Of a stretch of 64,000 nt of DNA, positions 16,505 to 25,943 are shown in pieces. The position numbers were made by a program, and so were the translations under genes. Below the pieces are notes generated by a model. That model searched no databases, had not been told where the DNA came from, and worked only from the letters and a program-made list of their open reading frames with translations. This DNA comes from Sporomusaceae bacterium FL31. GTDB taxonomy: Bacteria > Bacillota > Negativicutes > DSM-1736 > Dendrosporobacteraceae. The stretch covers positions 196,866 through 260,865 of the forward strand of contig BIFV01000007.1 in the NCBI GenBank assembly GCA_003990955.1, given 5' to 3'. Positions within the stretch are counted from its first letter, which is position 1, and every line of letters begins with the position of its first letter.

Positions 16505-17257
16505 ATGAATGAGGATATACTATCTAAAATATTAAAGTCATTTCAGTCTGGTGATTTATCACTTGAAGAAGTCATGGACAAGCTTAAGATTTTGCCTTAT
16601 GAGGACTTAAGCTTTGCAAAAATTGACCATCATCGAGCCATGCGTCAGGGCTTTCCAGAAGTAATTTTTTGCCAGGGGAAGACCATAAACCAAGTGACAG
16701 AAATCATGGGACATCTAGTTCGCCACAACAGAAATATTCTTGCTACCCGAGCTACCGCAGCGATGTATGAAGCAGTTCTTAAAATAGTTCCAGATGCAAA
16801 ATATCATGAGTTAGCCAAACTAATCTATGTTCAAAGAGAACCTGTCAATTCAGACGATGAACGCTTTATTCTTGTTATGACTGCGGGAACCAGTGATATC
16901 CCAGTTGCAGAGGAAGCAGCCATTACAGCTGAAATCATGGGTAATAAAGTTGAACGAATTTTTGATGTTGGCGTTGCTGGCATTCATAGACTTTTCTCAC
17001 AACAGCAAATGATGGAAAAAGCAAATGTATTAATTGTTGTGGCAGGCATGGAAGGAGCATTGGCAAGCGTCGTTGGTGGATTGGTATCAAAACCAATTAT
17101 TGCAGTCCCTACCAGTGTAGGTTATGGTGCCAATTTTAACGGATTATCAGCGTTACTCTGTATGTTAAACAGTTGTGCTGCAGGTATTTCAGTTGTAAAT
17201 ATCGATAACGGCTTTGGCGCAGGACGATTAGCAAGTATTATTAATCATATGAGGTGA
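16505..17257 (+). CDS. larB: Nickel-pincer cofactor biosynthesis protein LarB
   Basis: 250 residues. LarB carboxylates and hydrolyses nicotinic acid adenine dinucleotide to pyridinium-3,5-biscarboxylic acid mononucleotide, the first step toward the nickel pincer (NPN) cofactor of lactate racemase and relatives. The C-terminal half resembles PurE-type AIR carboxylase: ILVMTAGTSDIPVAEEAAITAEIMG, DVGVAGIHRL, VVAGMEGALASVVGGL and PTSVGYGA. The N-terminal part has the conserved DHHRAMRQGFPEVIF motif. Ribosome site aaggagg; overlaps or abuts larC. Confidence 0.93.
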   Translation: MNEDILSKILKSFQSGDLSLEEVMDKLKILPYEDLSFAKIDHHRAMRQGFPEVIFCQGKTINQVTEIMGHLVRHNRNILATRATAAMYEAVLKIVPDAKYHELAKLIYVQREPVNSDDERFILVMTAGTSDIPVAEEAAITAEIMGNKVERIFDVGVAGIHRLFSQQQMMEKANVLIVVAGMEGALASVVGGLVSKPIIAVPTSVGYGANFNGLSALLCMLNSCAAGISVVNIDNGFGAGRLASIINHMR

Positions 17258-17262
17258 TGATA

Positions 17263-18456
17263 TTGAGAATATTATATTTAGACTGTTTTTCAGGTATAAG
17301 CGGCAATATGTTATTGGGTGCATTGCTGGATGCGGGGCTTCCAGAAGAATATCTGCGTGAAGAGTTAAAAAAGCTACCCGTATCAGACTATGAAATTGTT
17401 ATAGAACGAGTAAAAAAGTGCGGAATCAGTGCAACGTATGTCGATGTAAAACTAACTCATTACCACCACCATGGGCATCATCATGAAGAACATCACCATC
17501 GTCATCTTCCTGATATTTTGGAAATCATTGATCAGTCGACATTAGCAGACAAGATTAAAATAGATAGTAAGAAAATATTTAATCAATTAGCTGAAGCTGA
17601 AGCAAAAGTCCATGGAACAACAATTGAACAAATACACTTTCATGAAGTAGGCGCAGTGGATGCAATTATTGATATCGTGGGTGCCGCAATTGGGCTAAAT
17701 TGGCTAGCTGTTGATGCAATCTACACCTCAAAACTTCATGTTGGCAGTGGTTTTATCAACTGTGACCATGGCCTGATGCCTATACCAGCCCCTGCAACAG
17801 CTGAGTTATTAAAAAATATTCCCTATTATAGTGGTGATATCAGTAAAGAACTGGTAACCCCAACTGGTGCTGCAATCATTGCCACATTAGGCAGCGGCTT
17901 TGGTGCTATGCCAGAGAATTTCATCAGTCATACGATTGCTTATGGTGCAGGTACCTGGGAGCTAACAATTCCTAATGTTTTACGGATGCATATTGGCGAA
18001 GTTGCGGATGATTCAGGTAATGACAAGATTGTTATTGAAACCAATATCGATGATCTAAATCCTCAAGTTTACGAGTACGTGATTGACAAACTTTTAACAG
18101 CGGGTGCTGTTGATGTTTGGTTAACACCAATTACGATGAAAAAAAGCCGGCCGGCCACTCAATTATCAGTATTGACGGATAAGCAACATTTAGATCATTT
18201 AGTCAAAATTATCTTTGCTGAAACCTCCACAATCGGGCTGCGTTTTTATCATGTAGAACGAGCTGTAGCAGAACGCAAATTTATAGATGTTTCAACAGAC
18301 TGGGGCACTGTTCACGTTAAAATCAGCTATCGTGAAGGACAAATAGTTCACATATCTCCAGAATTTGACGAGTGTAAAATTCTGGCACAAAAGAATAACA
18401 TCCCACTTAAGTTGGTTCAACAAAGAGCAGTCGAAATGGCTTGGCAGCTAATCTGA
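17263..18456 (+). CDS. larC: Nickel-pincer cofactor nickel insertase LarC (single full-length frame)
   Basis: 397 residues. LarC inserts nickel into the pincer cofactor in a CTP-dependent step. I chose the TTG at 17263: it gives the standard start (LRILYLDCFSGISGNM) and has gaggtga 5 bases upstream, which also spans the larB stop. A His-rich stretch near residues 67-83 (YHHHGHHHEEHHHRH) probably buffers or delivers nickel. HFHEVGAVDAIIDIVGA and ETNIDDLNPQVYEYV are family signatures. In Lactobacillus plantarum larC is split and needs a programmed frameshift; here it is one uninterrupted frame. No larE or larA is adjacent. Confidence 0.92.
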   Translation: MRILYLDCFSGISGNMLLGALLDAGLPEEYLREELKKLPVSDYEIVIERVKKCGISATYVDVKLTHYHHHGHHHEEHHHRHLPDILEIIDQSTLADKIKIDSKKIFNQLAEAEAKVHGTTIEQIHFHEVGAVDAIIDIVGAAIGLNWLAVDAIYTSKLHVGSGFINCDHGLMPIPAPATAELLKNIPYYSGDISKELVTPTGAAIIATLGSGFGAMPENFISHTIAYGAGTWELTIPNVLRMHIGEVADDSGNDKIVIETNIDDLNPQVYEYVIDKLLTAGAVDVWLTPITMKKSRPATQLSVLTDKQHLDHLVKIIFAETSTIGLRFYHVERAVAERKFIDVSTDWGTVHVKISYREGQIVHISPEFDECKILAQKNNIPLKLVQQRAVEMAWQLI

Positions 18457-18522
18457 TATTCGGGTTACAGCGTTGCAGCTTTGACGGGTTTTACCAATGA
18501 AGTAAAAGTAGAAGGTGATGGT

Positions 18523-19590
18523 ATGCGCTATATTAGCAAAAGATATCTGATCTCAGATGCCCTTCCTTCAATGGTTTTGAGTAAAGATATCGTGGTTAAT
18601 GGCAGAGTAGCCTTAAGTGAAGGGACTCAATTAAGCGATAACCTACTCAATAAACTCAATCTTTTGGGTGTAAAGTTCATTGATATTCTTGAAGAAACTA
18701 GCGAACCAGCTGAAACTACGAATTTATATCATTCAACGATCCAACAGCAATTTTTTAACCATTATGACAATACGCTCAACATCATTAAGGAAGCTTTTGA
18801 TAACATTCGTTATTTCAACGAAGTTCCTATCCGCCAAATGCAAGAACTGGCTCAGTCACAAATCAGTGTATTATCTGGTACAATCGGCGTCATTAATCAT
18901 TTACATATGGTTCGCCGGCAGGATGACTACACATTCCACCATTCGATTAATGTGGCAATTATTTGTGGGATATTAGGAAAGTGGCTAGGCTATGTTGGCA
19001 ATGACCTTCATGAACTAATTTTAGCTGGTCTTCTACATGATTCCGGGAAAAGTAAGATTCCGTTGGATATATTAAACAAACCGGGGAAATTATCCTCAGC
19101 CGAAATGGAAATAATGAAACTACATTCCGTATTTGGCTATAAATTAATCCGCGAAATGCCAGAAGTTTCAAATAATGTCAGTTATGGAGTGCTGCAGCAT
19201 CATGAACGTTTTGATGGCAGCGGCTATCCTTTTGGCATTACATCCGGCAAAATTCATCCGTTTGCTAAAATTGTCGCAGTTGCTGATTCCTATGATGCAA
19301 TGACATCTGACCGTGTTTATCGAAATAAGCTAACACCATTTGCTGTCGTCGAGATCATGGTGGACGAGATGTTTAATAAGCTTGATCCCAATATTTGTGC
19401 CGTCTTTTTAAATAATGTACGAGATTACTTTACCGGAAATATAGTTCAGTTAAACGATGGACGTGAAGCAGAAGTTATTCACATGGGTCACTTTATTGCT
19501 TCTCGCCCAATTATTAAAACAAAGAGCGGCGATTTTATTGATTTGGAAAAAGAGAAAAACCTAAGCATTATTCATATGCTGGATGCTTAA
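18523..19590 (+). CDS. HD-GYP domain c-di-GMP phosphodiesterase
   Basis: 355 residues from the ATG at 18523, with aaggtgatgg upstream; the open frame extends further but without a ribosome site. The N-terminal 110 residues form an unassigned helical/beta region. The HD-GYP domain holds all hallmark motifs: YTFHHSINVAIICG, LLHDSGKSKIP with the HD pair, ILNKPGKL, HHERFDGSGYP (the GYP loop) and AVADSYDAMTSDR. This points to an active di- or tri-metal phosphodiesterase for c-di-GMP. No receiver or membrane segment is present, so it is soluble. A queC gene follows within 40 bases. Confidence 0.88.
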   Translation: MRYISKRYLISDALPSMVLSKDIVVNGRVALSEGTQLSDNLLNKLNLLGVKFIDILEETSEPAETTNLYHSTIQQQFFNHYDNTLNIIKEAFDNIRYFNEVPIRQMQELAQSQISVLSGTIGVINHLHMVRRQDDYTFHHSINVAIICGILGKWLGYVGNDLHELILAGLLHDSGKSKIPLDILNKPGKLSSAEMEIMKLHSVFGYKLIREMPEVSNNVSYGVLQHHERFDGSGYPFGITSGKIHPFAKIVAVADSYDAMTSDRVYRNKLTPFAVVEIMVDEMFNKLDPNICAVFLNNVRDYFTGNIVQLNDGREAEVIHMGHFIASRPIIKTKSGDFIDLEKEKNLSIIHMLDA

Positions 19591-19630
19591 CAGCATAAAT
19601 AGATTGAAATGCTTGACAGGAGGGAACCAC

Positions 19631-20302
19631 ATGAAGGCAGTAGTATTGCTTTCCGGCGGTCTTGACTCAACCGTGTGTATGGCAGTAGCAAAAAGCAACG
19701 ATTATGAAGTCTTTCCATTGAGTTTTAATTATCAGCAGCGTCACAGTGTAGAATTAGAAAGTGCCCGTAAAGTAGCACAATATTATCAGGCTAACCGTCA
19801 TTTAGTGATCGAGAATAATATGGGGGAATTTGGCGGAAGCGCGTTAACAGACAAGTCCATTGAAGTACCTGATGGCGATCTGCATCGCAAAGATATTCCT
19901 CCAACCTATGTGCCTGCACGTAACTTGATCTTTTTAAGTTATGCGCTTGGTTATGCCGAGGCACTTGGTGCTGAACGTATATTTATTGGCGTCAATGCGC
20001 TTGACTATTCAGGTTATCCTGATTGTCGCCCAGAATTCATCAATCTTTTTCAGCAGTTAGCAGATTATTCAACAAAAGCGGCTGTTCAGGATAAGCAGCG
20101 CATACTGATTGAAACACCGCTGATCCATCTATCTAAGAAAGATATTGTCATGTTAGGCAAACAGTTAGACGCCCCTCTTCATTTGACACATAGCTGTTAC
20201 CGAGGCGGCGAGACAGCTTGCGGCACCTGTGACAGTTGTGTTCTTAGGTTGAAAGGATTTGCTGAAGCAGGTATCCCTGATCCTATTACTTATTTAGAAT
20301 AA
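19631..20302 (+). CDS. queC: 7-cyano-7-deazaguanine synthase QueC
   Basis: 223 residues; the ATG at 19631 is chosen because aggaggg lies 7-8 bases upstream. QueC makes preQ0 from 7-carboxy-7-deazaguanine, ammonia and ATP in the queuosine pathway. The PP-loop SGGLDSTVCM is at the N-terminus, and VPARNLIFLSYALGYAEALGA follows. The four zinc cysteines are in HSCYRGGETACGTCDSC near the C-terminus. queD and queE are not in this window; folE2 follows and supplies the first pathway step. Confidence 0.95.
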   Translation: MKAVVLLSGGLDSTVCMAVAKSNDYEVFPLSFNYQQRHSVELESARKVAQYYQANRHLVIENNMGEFGGSALTDKSIEVPDGDLHRKDIPPTYVPARNLIFLSYALGYAEALGAERIFIGVNALDYSGYPDCRPEFINLFQQLADYSTKAAVQDKQRILIETPLIHLSKKDIVMLGKQLDAPLHLTHSCYRGGETACGTCDSCVLRLKGFAEAGIPDPITYLE

Positions 20303-20341
20303 TAAAGTAATAGGTATAGCGTATAGGTAGGAGTGACCAAA

Positions 20342-21130
20342 TTGAAAGATGTACAAAATGCAGTTGATGAACGAGGTATTGCGATTCAGAAGGTAGGGGT
20401 AAGTGATGTTCATTTGCCATTTTTTATTAAAACAAAAAATGGTTCATTGCAATCAGTGCTTGCCAATATTAAACTAACGGTAGATCTACCCAAAGAATAT
20501 AAGGGTACTCATATGAGTCGATTTATTGAAATTTTAAGTGAGTGGAGCCAAAAACCTGTTTCTAGCCGTGAGATGGAACAAATACTGACTGATACGTTAA
20601 CTCGGCTAGATGCAAAATCAGCTTTTTTAAAAATTAAATTTAAATATTTTATTGAAAAAACAGCCCCTGTGAGTGGCCTGAAAAGTATGCTTGATTTAGA
20701 TTGCTCTTTCTCAGCAAAATTAACACAGGGATATCCCTTAGATTTTATTATGGGAGTTAATATTCCCTTTACTTCTCTATGTCCGTGCAGCAAAGAAATA
20801 TCTCAGTATGGAGCACATAATCAACGTGGCCTTATGCGGGTAAAGCTTAAGCATGAACCCAATAAATTTATTTGGATTGAGGATCTGGCTAAGCTGATGG
20901 AAGCACAGGGAAGTTGCCCCGTCTTTCCACTGCTGAAGCGCGAAGACGAGAAATACGTAACAGAGTTAGCTTACGAAAACCCAAAATTTGTAGAGGATAT
21001 TTTACGCGACTTGGTCTTGGCATTGCGTGATTTAGATGATGTTAAATGGTTTGAAATTGAGTGTGAGAATTATGAGTCAATCCATAATCATAGTGCATAT
21101 GCCAGTCACGTAGAGTTTGTAGAAAGGTGA
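20342..21130 (+). CDS. folE2: GTP cyclohydrolase FolE2 (type IB)
   Basis: 262 residues from the TTG at 20342 (taggag 8 bases upstream). FolE2 converts GTP to dihydroneopterin triphosphate, the entry to folate and queuosine. The start region DERGIAIQKVGVSDVHLPF and the SLCPCSKEIS motif with the catalytic Cys are typical of the type IB family, which is unrelated in sequence to FolE and can use metals other than zinc. Its place after queC suggests a shared role in preQ0 supply. Downstream is a DNA methyltransferase starting 6 bases after the stop. Confidence 0.93.
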   Translation: MKDVQNAVDERGIAIQKVGVSDVHLPFFIKTKNGSLQSVLANIKLTVDLPKEYKGTHMSRFIEILSEWSQKPVSSREMEQILTDTLTRLDAKSAFLKIKFKYFIEKTAPVSGLKSMLDLDCSFSAKLTQGYPLDFIMGVNIPFTSLCPCSKEISQYGAHNQRGLMRVKLKHEPNKFIWIEDLAKLMEAQGSCPVFPLLKREDEKYVTELAYENPKFVEDILRDLVLALRDLDDVKWFEIECENYESIHNHSAYASHVEFVER

Positions 21131-21136
21131 CCTAAT

Positions 21137-23119
21137 TTGACTTACTTCAACTGGAAGAAGTTTATCAACAATGATTGCAAGCAATTGACATCCTGGCTAG
21201 AAGAGCATGGTTTCTCTGAGACAACGACAATTGTTCTTAAAATTGTTACACTGATTTTGCGTGGCGAGCAACAACTGGATGTAATGATGACAGCAGCACT
21301 GGATTCGTCACCCCTGGAAGATGTGCTCAGTGTTGATTTAACAAGTATTAAGCCAATTGATGTCCCTGCTCCGATCATCAAGCTCCTGGGCTATTGGCAG
21401 CATACACTTCCTCGTGAAGCTGTCCTTTTGGGAAATATCTATGAAAAATTAGCCTTAAGCCATCGTGGCCAAGCGAATTATTACACACCTAAGCAAGCAA
21501 TCGAATTCATAGTGAAAAACACAGTAGAAGAATGCGATATCATCGCCAACCCATGGGTCAAGATACTTGACCCTGCTTGTGGTTGCGGTTACTTTTTATT
21601 ACATGCCTACGATATACTCTATAAAAAATTGGTTCAATCCCGCGAGCCCCTGAAATTGTTGTTTCCTGATTTAGATTTAACAGATCAAGGCATTCATGCC
21701 CATATCCTAAACCACAACTTGTGGGGGGCGGATATTGATAAAACAGCTGTTGCAGTTGCATCACTCAGCCTTGCATTAAAATACAGCTATACGCCTCGTC
21801 TGAATGTCAATATCATCGTTTACGATAGCCTCAAACGTCTAGACGATCTCTCGATAACAGAAAAGATTCGTAATGTTTGGAATAATCATTATGACTATGT
21901 AATCGGAAACCCACCCTATTTGTCTTTTGGCTTGCGGGGTACCGGCAGACTAGAGCCCCAATACCGTGAATACTTACGTAATGCCTATATCGATTCGGCA
22001 GAATATAAATTGAGTTATTATGTACTATTCATCCAGCGTGGTATTGAAATGTTGAAAGAAACCGGGAAACTAGGATATATTATTCCTGACAGTTTCTTGC
22101 TCGGACGATATTATTCTAAAATCAGACGCTATATCATGGACAATACTGCCGTAAAAATCATTACTCATATCAACGCTAATGTTTTTAGCAGTGCTTCTAC
22201 TGGCTACTCTATTATTTGCATTCTGCAAAAAAGCACGGATATTGCTATCCGTTCAGCAAATATGATGAAAATATATCAGGTATCCTCACTTGAACAGCTT
22301 AGCAACACCGATCCTGTTTGTGAATATGAGCAAAACTATTTTTCCACTCAGCCTTTTCACCGTTTTAGAATATTCTTTGATTTAAATCTTCGCTCTATTG
22401 TCGAAAAGATTGAATTGAACAGTGCAGCTTTGAAAGCATATGCCTCAGGGCATACTGGCATTAGATCATTAACCCGACAAAGTGAAATTATTTCTCTAGA
22501 GAAGACTGGGGATAATTGGCATAGGGGATTAATTTCTGGCAGCCAGGTGAATCGTTATGAGATTACCTATAACGGACACGTATTACATATACACCCCGAT
22601 CTATTATATAAAGGTGGTTGGAAAGAAAGTATTGTCAAACAACGAAAAATTTTAATTAGACAAACAGGGGATAGTATTATTGCCGGTATCGATGCGCATG
22701 GCTATTATCATTTAAATAATATTCATAGTTTTGTTTTAACCAGTAATGCTATTACCCTGGATTATTTATTACTTATTTTAAACTCTCGTCTGATGGCTTT
22801 TTACTACCATGCAACTAGTATGGAATATGGCAGGCCAATGGCGCAGACCGATATAGAAACTTTGGAATTATTACCCATTAAAATCAATGATGAAATTAGC
22901 TGTCAAGCGCCCGGACTTGCCTTTACAATGGCTGACTGTGTTAGTAAGGTTACTGGGGGAGCTGGCATTGATAGACAAAGAATGACTTCATTTGATGAGT
23001 ACTTAAACCAATTAGTTTATCGCATCTATAACTTAACTGATGAAGAAATTAATTGTATTGAACGCTATGAGATGAGTTTAGCAAAGCGATCCCATCGAAA
23101 TCGAAAAAGTACCCACTAA
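21137..23119 (+). CDS. Adenine-specific DNA methyltransferase (Eco57I/TaqI-like), no restriction partner nearby
   Basis: 660 residues, TTG start with aaaggtga upstream. The SAM motif DPACGCGYFLL is at about 145-155 and the catalytic N6-adenine motif NPPYLSFG near 257. The order (SAM site before NPPY) marks a gamma-type adenine methylase. The C-terminal 250 residues resemble the TaqI-like target-recognition domain (IRSLTRQSEII, HRGLISGSQVNRY). The first 120 residues are helical with no nuclease motif seen (no PD-(D/E)xK). Neighbours are folE2 and an envelope cluster, not restriction genes. It may be a regulatory solitary methylase; a fused restriction activity is unlikely. Confidence 0.82.
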   Translation: MTYFNWKKFINNDCKQLTSWLEEHGFSETTTIVLKIVTLILRGEQQLDVMMTAALDSSPLEDVLSVDLTSIKPIDVPAPIIKLLGYWQHTLPREAVLLGNIYEKLALSHRGQANYYTPKQAIEFIVKNTVEECDIIANPWVKILDPACGCGYFLLHAYDILYKKLVQSREPLKLLFPDLDLTDQGIHAHILNHNLWGADIDKTAVAVASLSLALKYSYTPRLNVNIIVYDSLKRLDDLSITEKIRNVWNNHYDYVIGNPPYLSFGLRGTGRLEPQYREYLRNAYIDSAEYKLSYYVLFIQRGIEMLKETGKLGYIIPDSFLLGRYYSKIRRYIMDNTAVKIITHINANVFSSASTGYSIICILQKSTDIAIRSANMMKIYQVSSLEQLSNTDPVCEYEQNYFSTQPFHRFRIFFDLNLRSIVEKIELNSAALKAYASGHTGIRSLTRQSEIISLEKTGDNWHRGLISGSQVNRYEITYNGHVLHIHPDLLYKGGWKESIVKQRKILIRQTGDSIIAGIDAHGYYHLNNIHSFVLTSNAITLDYLLLILNSRLMAFYYHATSMEYGRPMAQTDIETLELLPIKINDEISCQAPGLAFTMADCVSKVTGGAGIDRQRMTSFDEYLNQLVYRIYNLTDEEINCIERYEMSLAKRSHRNRKSTH

Positions 23120-23152
23120 TGCTTGTTTTTCTAACAGCATAGGAGTAATTTT

Positions 23153-23998
23153 ATGAGAAAACTGATCATAAATGCCGATGACTTTGGTTTGCATAAAACT
23201 ATTAATAGTGGAATCATCAAAGGATTTCAGGGGGGTATCATAACGAGTACGTCTATTATGCCTACCGCCTGTGATTTTGATCATGCAGTCAATTTGGCAC
23301 TTCAAAACCCCCATCTAGGAGTTGGGATTCATCTTACGCTAGTTGGTGAAACTCCAGTATGCTCTTTAAAAAAAGTTCGTTCATTAATAACTGCACAGGA
23401 TCAATTCTTTTCTAAATATCCACATTTTTTGTGGCGTTTTATTACGCAGCAAATTAGACTTACTGAAATCAAGACTGAGTTTTCAGCTCAGATTGAAAAA
23501 GTTATTCAGGCAGGAATCACGCTTACCCATTTGGATAGCCATCAACATTTACACATATTACCTGGAATTATTGATATAGTAATAGAGCTGGCTAAAGATT
23601 ATAAGATTGCTGCCATTCGAATTCCTGATGAAGCTTATTTTTTTACAGGAAAATTCCCATTTTCTTATAGCAGAATAATAGCCAGAAATGGTTTAACTTT
23701 GCTGGCTCGTGCGGCTAGACAAAAAGGGAGAGAACATGGGATACAAATGCCGGATCACTTTTTTGGGATGTTAGCAGGCGGCAATTTGTCAGAAGAATAC
23801 CTGCTCAATATTATTAAAACCTTGCCAAGCGGTACATCGGAAATCATGATTCACCCTGGTGAAGATGATGGTCAACTAGAAAATCAATTCTGTTGGAATT
23901 ATAACTGGCAAGCAGAGTTGTCAGCCATAACCAGCCCGCATGTAACTCAAAGTATTCAAAGAAATAAAGTACGGTTAATTTCGTTTGGAGAGTTGTAA
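23153..23998 (+). CDS. ChbG/HpnK-family (YdjC) carbohydrate deacetylase
   Basis: 281 residues. The family uses a divalent metal to remove acetyl groups from N-acetylated sugars (ChbG) or lipid-linked sugars (HpnK). Motifs seen: NADDFGLHKTINSGI (metal Asp, residues 9-10), GVGIHLTLVGE and HLDSHQHLH (near 126-134), and a late EIMIHPGEDD. All metal ligands look intact. There is no signal peptide, so the reaction is cytoplasmic. The gene opens a four-gene cluster with a UPF0104 membrane protein, an epimerase and an ArnT-like transferase, which suggests a lipid-linked sugar substrate rather than chitooligosaccharide. Confidence 0.85.
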   Translation: MRKLIINADDFGLHKTINSGIIKGFQGGIITSTSIMPTACDFDHAVNLALQNPHLGVGIHLTLVGETPVCSLKKVRSLITAQDQFFSKYPHFLWRFITQQIRLTEIKTEFSAQIEKVIQAGITLTHLDSHQHLHILPGIIDIVIELAKDYKIAAIRIPDEAYFFTGKFPFSYSRIIARNGLTLLARAARQKGREHGIQMPDHFFGMLAGGNLSEEYLLNIIKTLPSGTSEIMIHPGEDDGQLENQFCWNYNWQAELSAITSPHVTQSIQRNKVRLISFGEL

Positions 23999-23999
23999 A

Positions 24000-24983
24000 A
24001 TGCCTAAATTTTATCAACGATTAATTCTGTTGATGCTATTAGTTCTTGTTATTTCTGGAGCAGTCATTTATTTTACAGTAGATATCCATACTTTTAAACA
24101 CTTAAATTCTTTTAAACCCTGGTCGATTTTACTTGCTCTAATCATGTTAGCTATTGGACTGGTTCTAGATGGCACTCGGCTGATGCATTTAGTAAGAATA
24201 TCGGACGAGATGATTTCCCTAGGAGAAGCTGTCCAAGTTGTTTTTGGCAATTACTTTTTAGCGCTACTAACTCCCGGAGCGGCAGGTGGAGCAGTAGCGC
24301 AAGTCATGTTTTTAAGGCGTGCTGGTGTTCCTATAGGCAAAGCAACTGTGTTTGTAGTCGTGAGAACGCTTTTATCAATTTTGTTTCTCTTGTTGTGTAT
24401 TCCCATTGTTTTTTATTATGATCCTGGATTGTTGCCATGGATTTCCGAGCAAACTTTGTTTATCGCATCTGTTGTAGTTGTGAGCAGCATTGTTATTGCA
24501 ATCTGGTTATTTCGCACTAATATTCCTAATTTTCTGCTGGTAAGATTAACGAAGCGATTAAACTATCACCGAAGACGCCATATCTTTTCAATTTATCGTG
24601 ATATTCGTGGTGCTGTGTTTTTATTATCCTCAGCTCCTTTTAGCATGTTAAGAGTGTTTATAGAGTCGGCTGTGAGTTTATTGGCATTATATAGCGTTGT
24701 CCCTATTTTATTTATTGGCATGGGCGTAGAAATTGATTGGCAGCACGTAATGGGCAGAATGGTTTTCTTAAATATTTTACTTTACTTTGCGCCTACTCCT
24801 GGTGGCTCAGGAATTGCTGAAGGTGGATTTGTTTTGCTGTTTAATGACTTTTTACCATCAGGAACTGTTGGCATTGCTGCAGTAGCCTGGCGAATTATTG
24901 CTGAATATTTACCCTTCATGATCGGTTTATATTATACGATAAAGGTATTTGGACGCGACTTTCTTAATAAGCAGATCAACTAG
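24000..24983 (+). CDS. UPF0104 / LPG-synthase-TM family membrane protein
   Basis: 327 residues with about eight hydrophobic helices. The ATG at 24000 has ggagag 7 bases upstream and follows the deacetylase stop by one base. The family motif region NYFLALLTPGAAGGAVAQVMFLRRAG and the late APTPGGSGIAEGGFVLLF segment are typical of the UPF0104/YbhN group, which shares its fold with the flippase part of MprF. In other genomes it accompanies glycosyltransferases. A role in flipping or handling a polyprenyl- or lipid-linked intermediate is inferred. Confidence 0.8.
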   Translation: MPKFYQRLILLMLLVLVISGAVIYFTVDIHTFKHLNSFKPWSILLALIMLAIGLVLDGTRLMHLVRISDEMISLGEAVQVVFGNYFLALLTPGAAGGAVAQVMFLRRAGVPIGKATVFVVVRTLLSILFLLLCIPIVFYYDPGLLPWISEQTLFIASVVVVSSIVIAIWLFRTNIPNFLLVRLTKRLNYHRRRHIFSIYRDIRGAVFLLSSAPFSMLRVFIESAVSLLALYSVVPILFIGMGVEIDWQHVMGRMVFLNILLYFAPTPGGSGIAEGGFVLLFNDFLPSGTVGIAAVAWRIIAEYLPFMIGLYYTIKVFGRDFLNKQIN

Positions 24984-24995
24984 GAGGTCCCATGA

Positions 24996-25916
24996 ATGAA
25001 GGTCTTGGTAACTGGAGGAGCCGGTTTTATCGGCTCTCATATTGTTGATAAGCTGATCCAAGAATCATGTCAGGTATTTGTTCTTGATAATTTAAGTACT
25101 GGTTTGCCTGAGAATATTCATAAAGCAGCAATTTTTGTAGAAATGGATATCTGTAATAATCATGAGTTATTAGGCTTTTTTAGAAGAGAGCAATTCGATT
25201 ACGTAGTGCATCAAGCAGCCCAAACCACAGTCCCTGAATCAATTGCTAGGCCTGACTATGATTGTCAAGTTAATATCTTAGGCAGTGTTAATGTACTTGA
25301 AGCATGTCGCAAAACGGCTGTAAAAAGAATTGTAGCTGCATCCACTGCAGCAGTCTATGGCAATGTTTCCAAGATTCCCGTTTCAGAAAATACACCTAAA
25401 AGCCCAACATCTTTTTACGGTGCAAGTAAATTAGCTGTCGAACAGTATTTAGCCTTGTATAGTCAAATTTACGGTCTTGAATATGTGGCACTAAGGTATG
25501 CAAATGTTTATGGTGAACGTCAAGGGTCAAATGGAGAAGGTGGCGTTATTAGTACCTTTGCTCAAAAAATTCGGTCTAATCAGCCAATTGCAATTTATGG
25601 TGACGGCAATCAAACCCGAGACTTTGTTTATGCTGGTGATGTTGCAGCTGCCAACTATCAGGCTTTGACTACTTCTAATTTTAATGCAGCATACAATATT
25701 AGTACACAAACCGAAACAAGTATTCATGCACTTATTACTTTCATGGAGCAAGCAACAAGTACCGTCATGAGAAAGTATTATACGCCCCCCAGAGAAGGCG
25801 ATATTTATCGTTCGTCATTATCAAATTCTCTGGCGTCGAAGTTTTTAAAGTGGAAACCATCTATGACACTACTTGAAGGAATAATAAGAACTTATCGGAC
25901 AATTGCCACTAACTGA
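24996..25916 (+). CDS. NAD-dependent nucleotide-sugar epimerase/dehydratase (GalE-like SDR)
   Basis: 306 residues, ATG with taggagg 8 bases upstream. An extended SDR: the NAD-binding GGAGFIGSH is at residues 7-15, catalytic YGASK at Tyr141 and Lys145, and RYANVYGERQG plus GDGNQTRDFVYAGDVA are typical of UDP-glucose/UDP-N-acetylglucosamine 4-epimerases. The exact sugar cannot be assigned. It likely makes the nucleotide sugar whose product is later used by the ArnT-like transferase encoded next. Confidence 0.87.
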   Translation: MKVLVTGGAGFIGSHIVDKLIQESCQVFVLDNLSTGLPENIHKAAIFVEMDICNNHELLGFFRREQFDYVVHQAAQTTVPESIARPDYDCQVNILGSVNVLEACRKTAVKRIVAASTAAVYGNVSKIPVSENTPKSPTSFYGASKLAVEQYLALYSQIYGLEYVALRYANVYGERQGSNGEGGVISTFAQKIRSNQPIAIYGDGNQTRDFVYAGDVAAANYQALTTSNFNAAYNISTQTETSIHALITFMEQATSTVMRKYYTPPREGDIYRSSLSNSLASKFLKWKPSMTLLEGIIRTYRTIATN

Positions 25917-25943
25917 AGTGATAATTTTTCAGGAGAGCGGATT

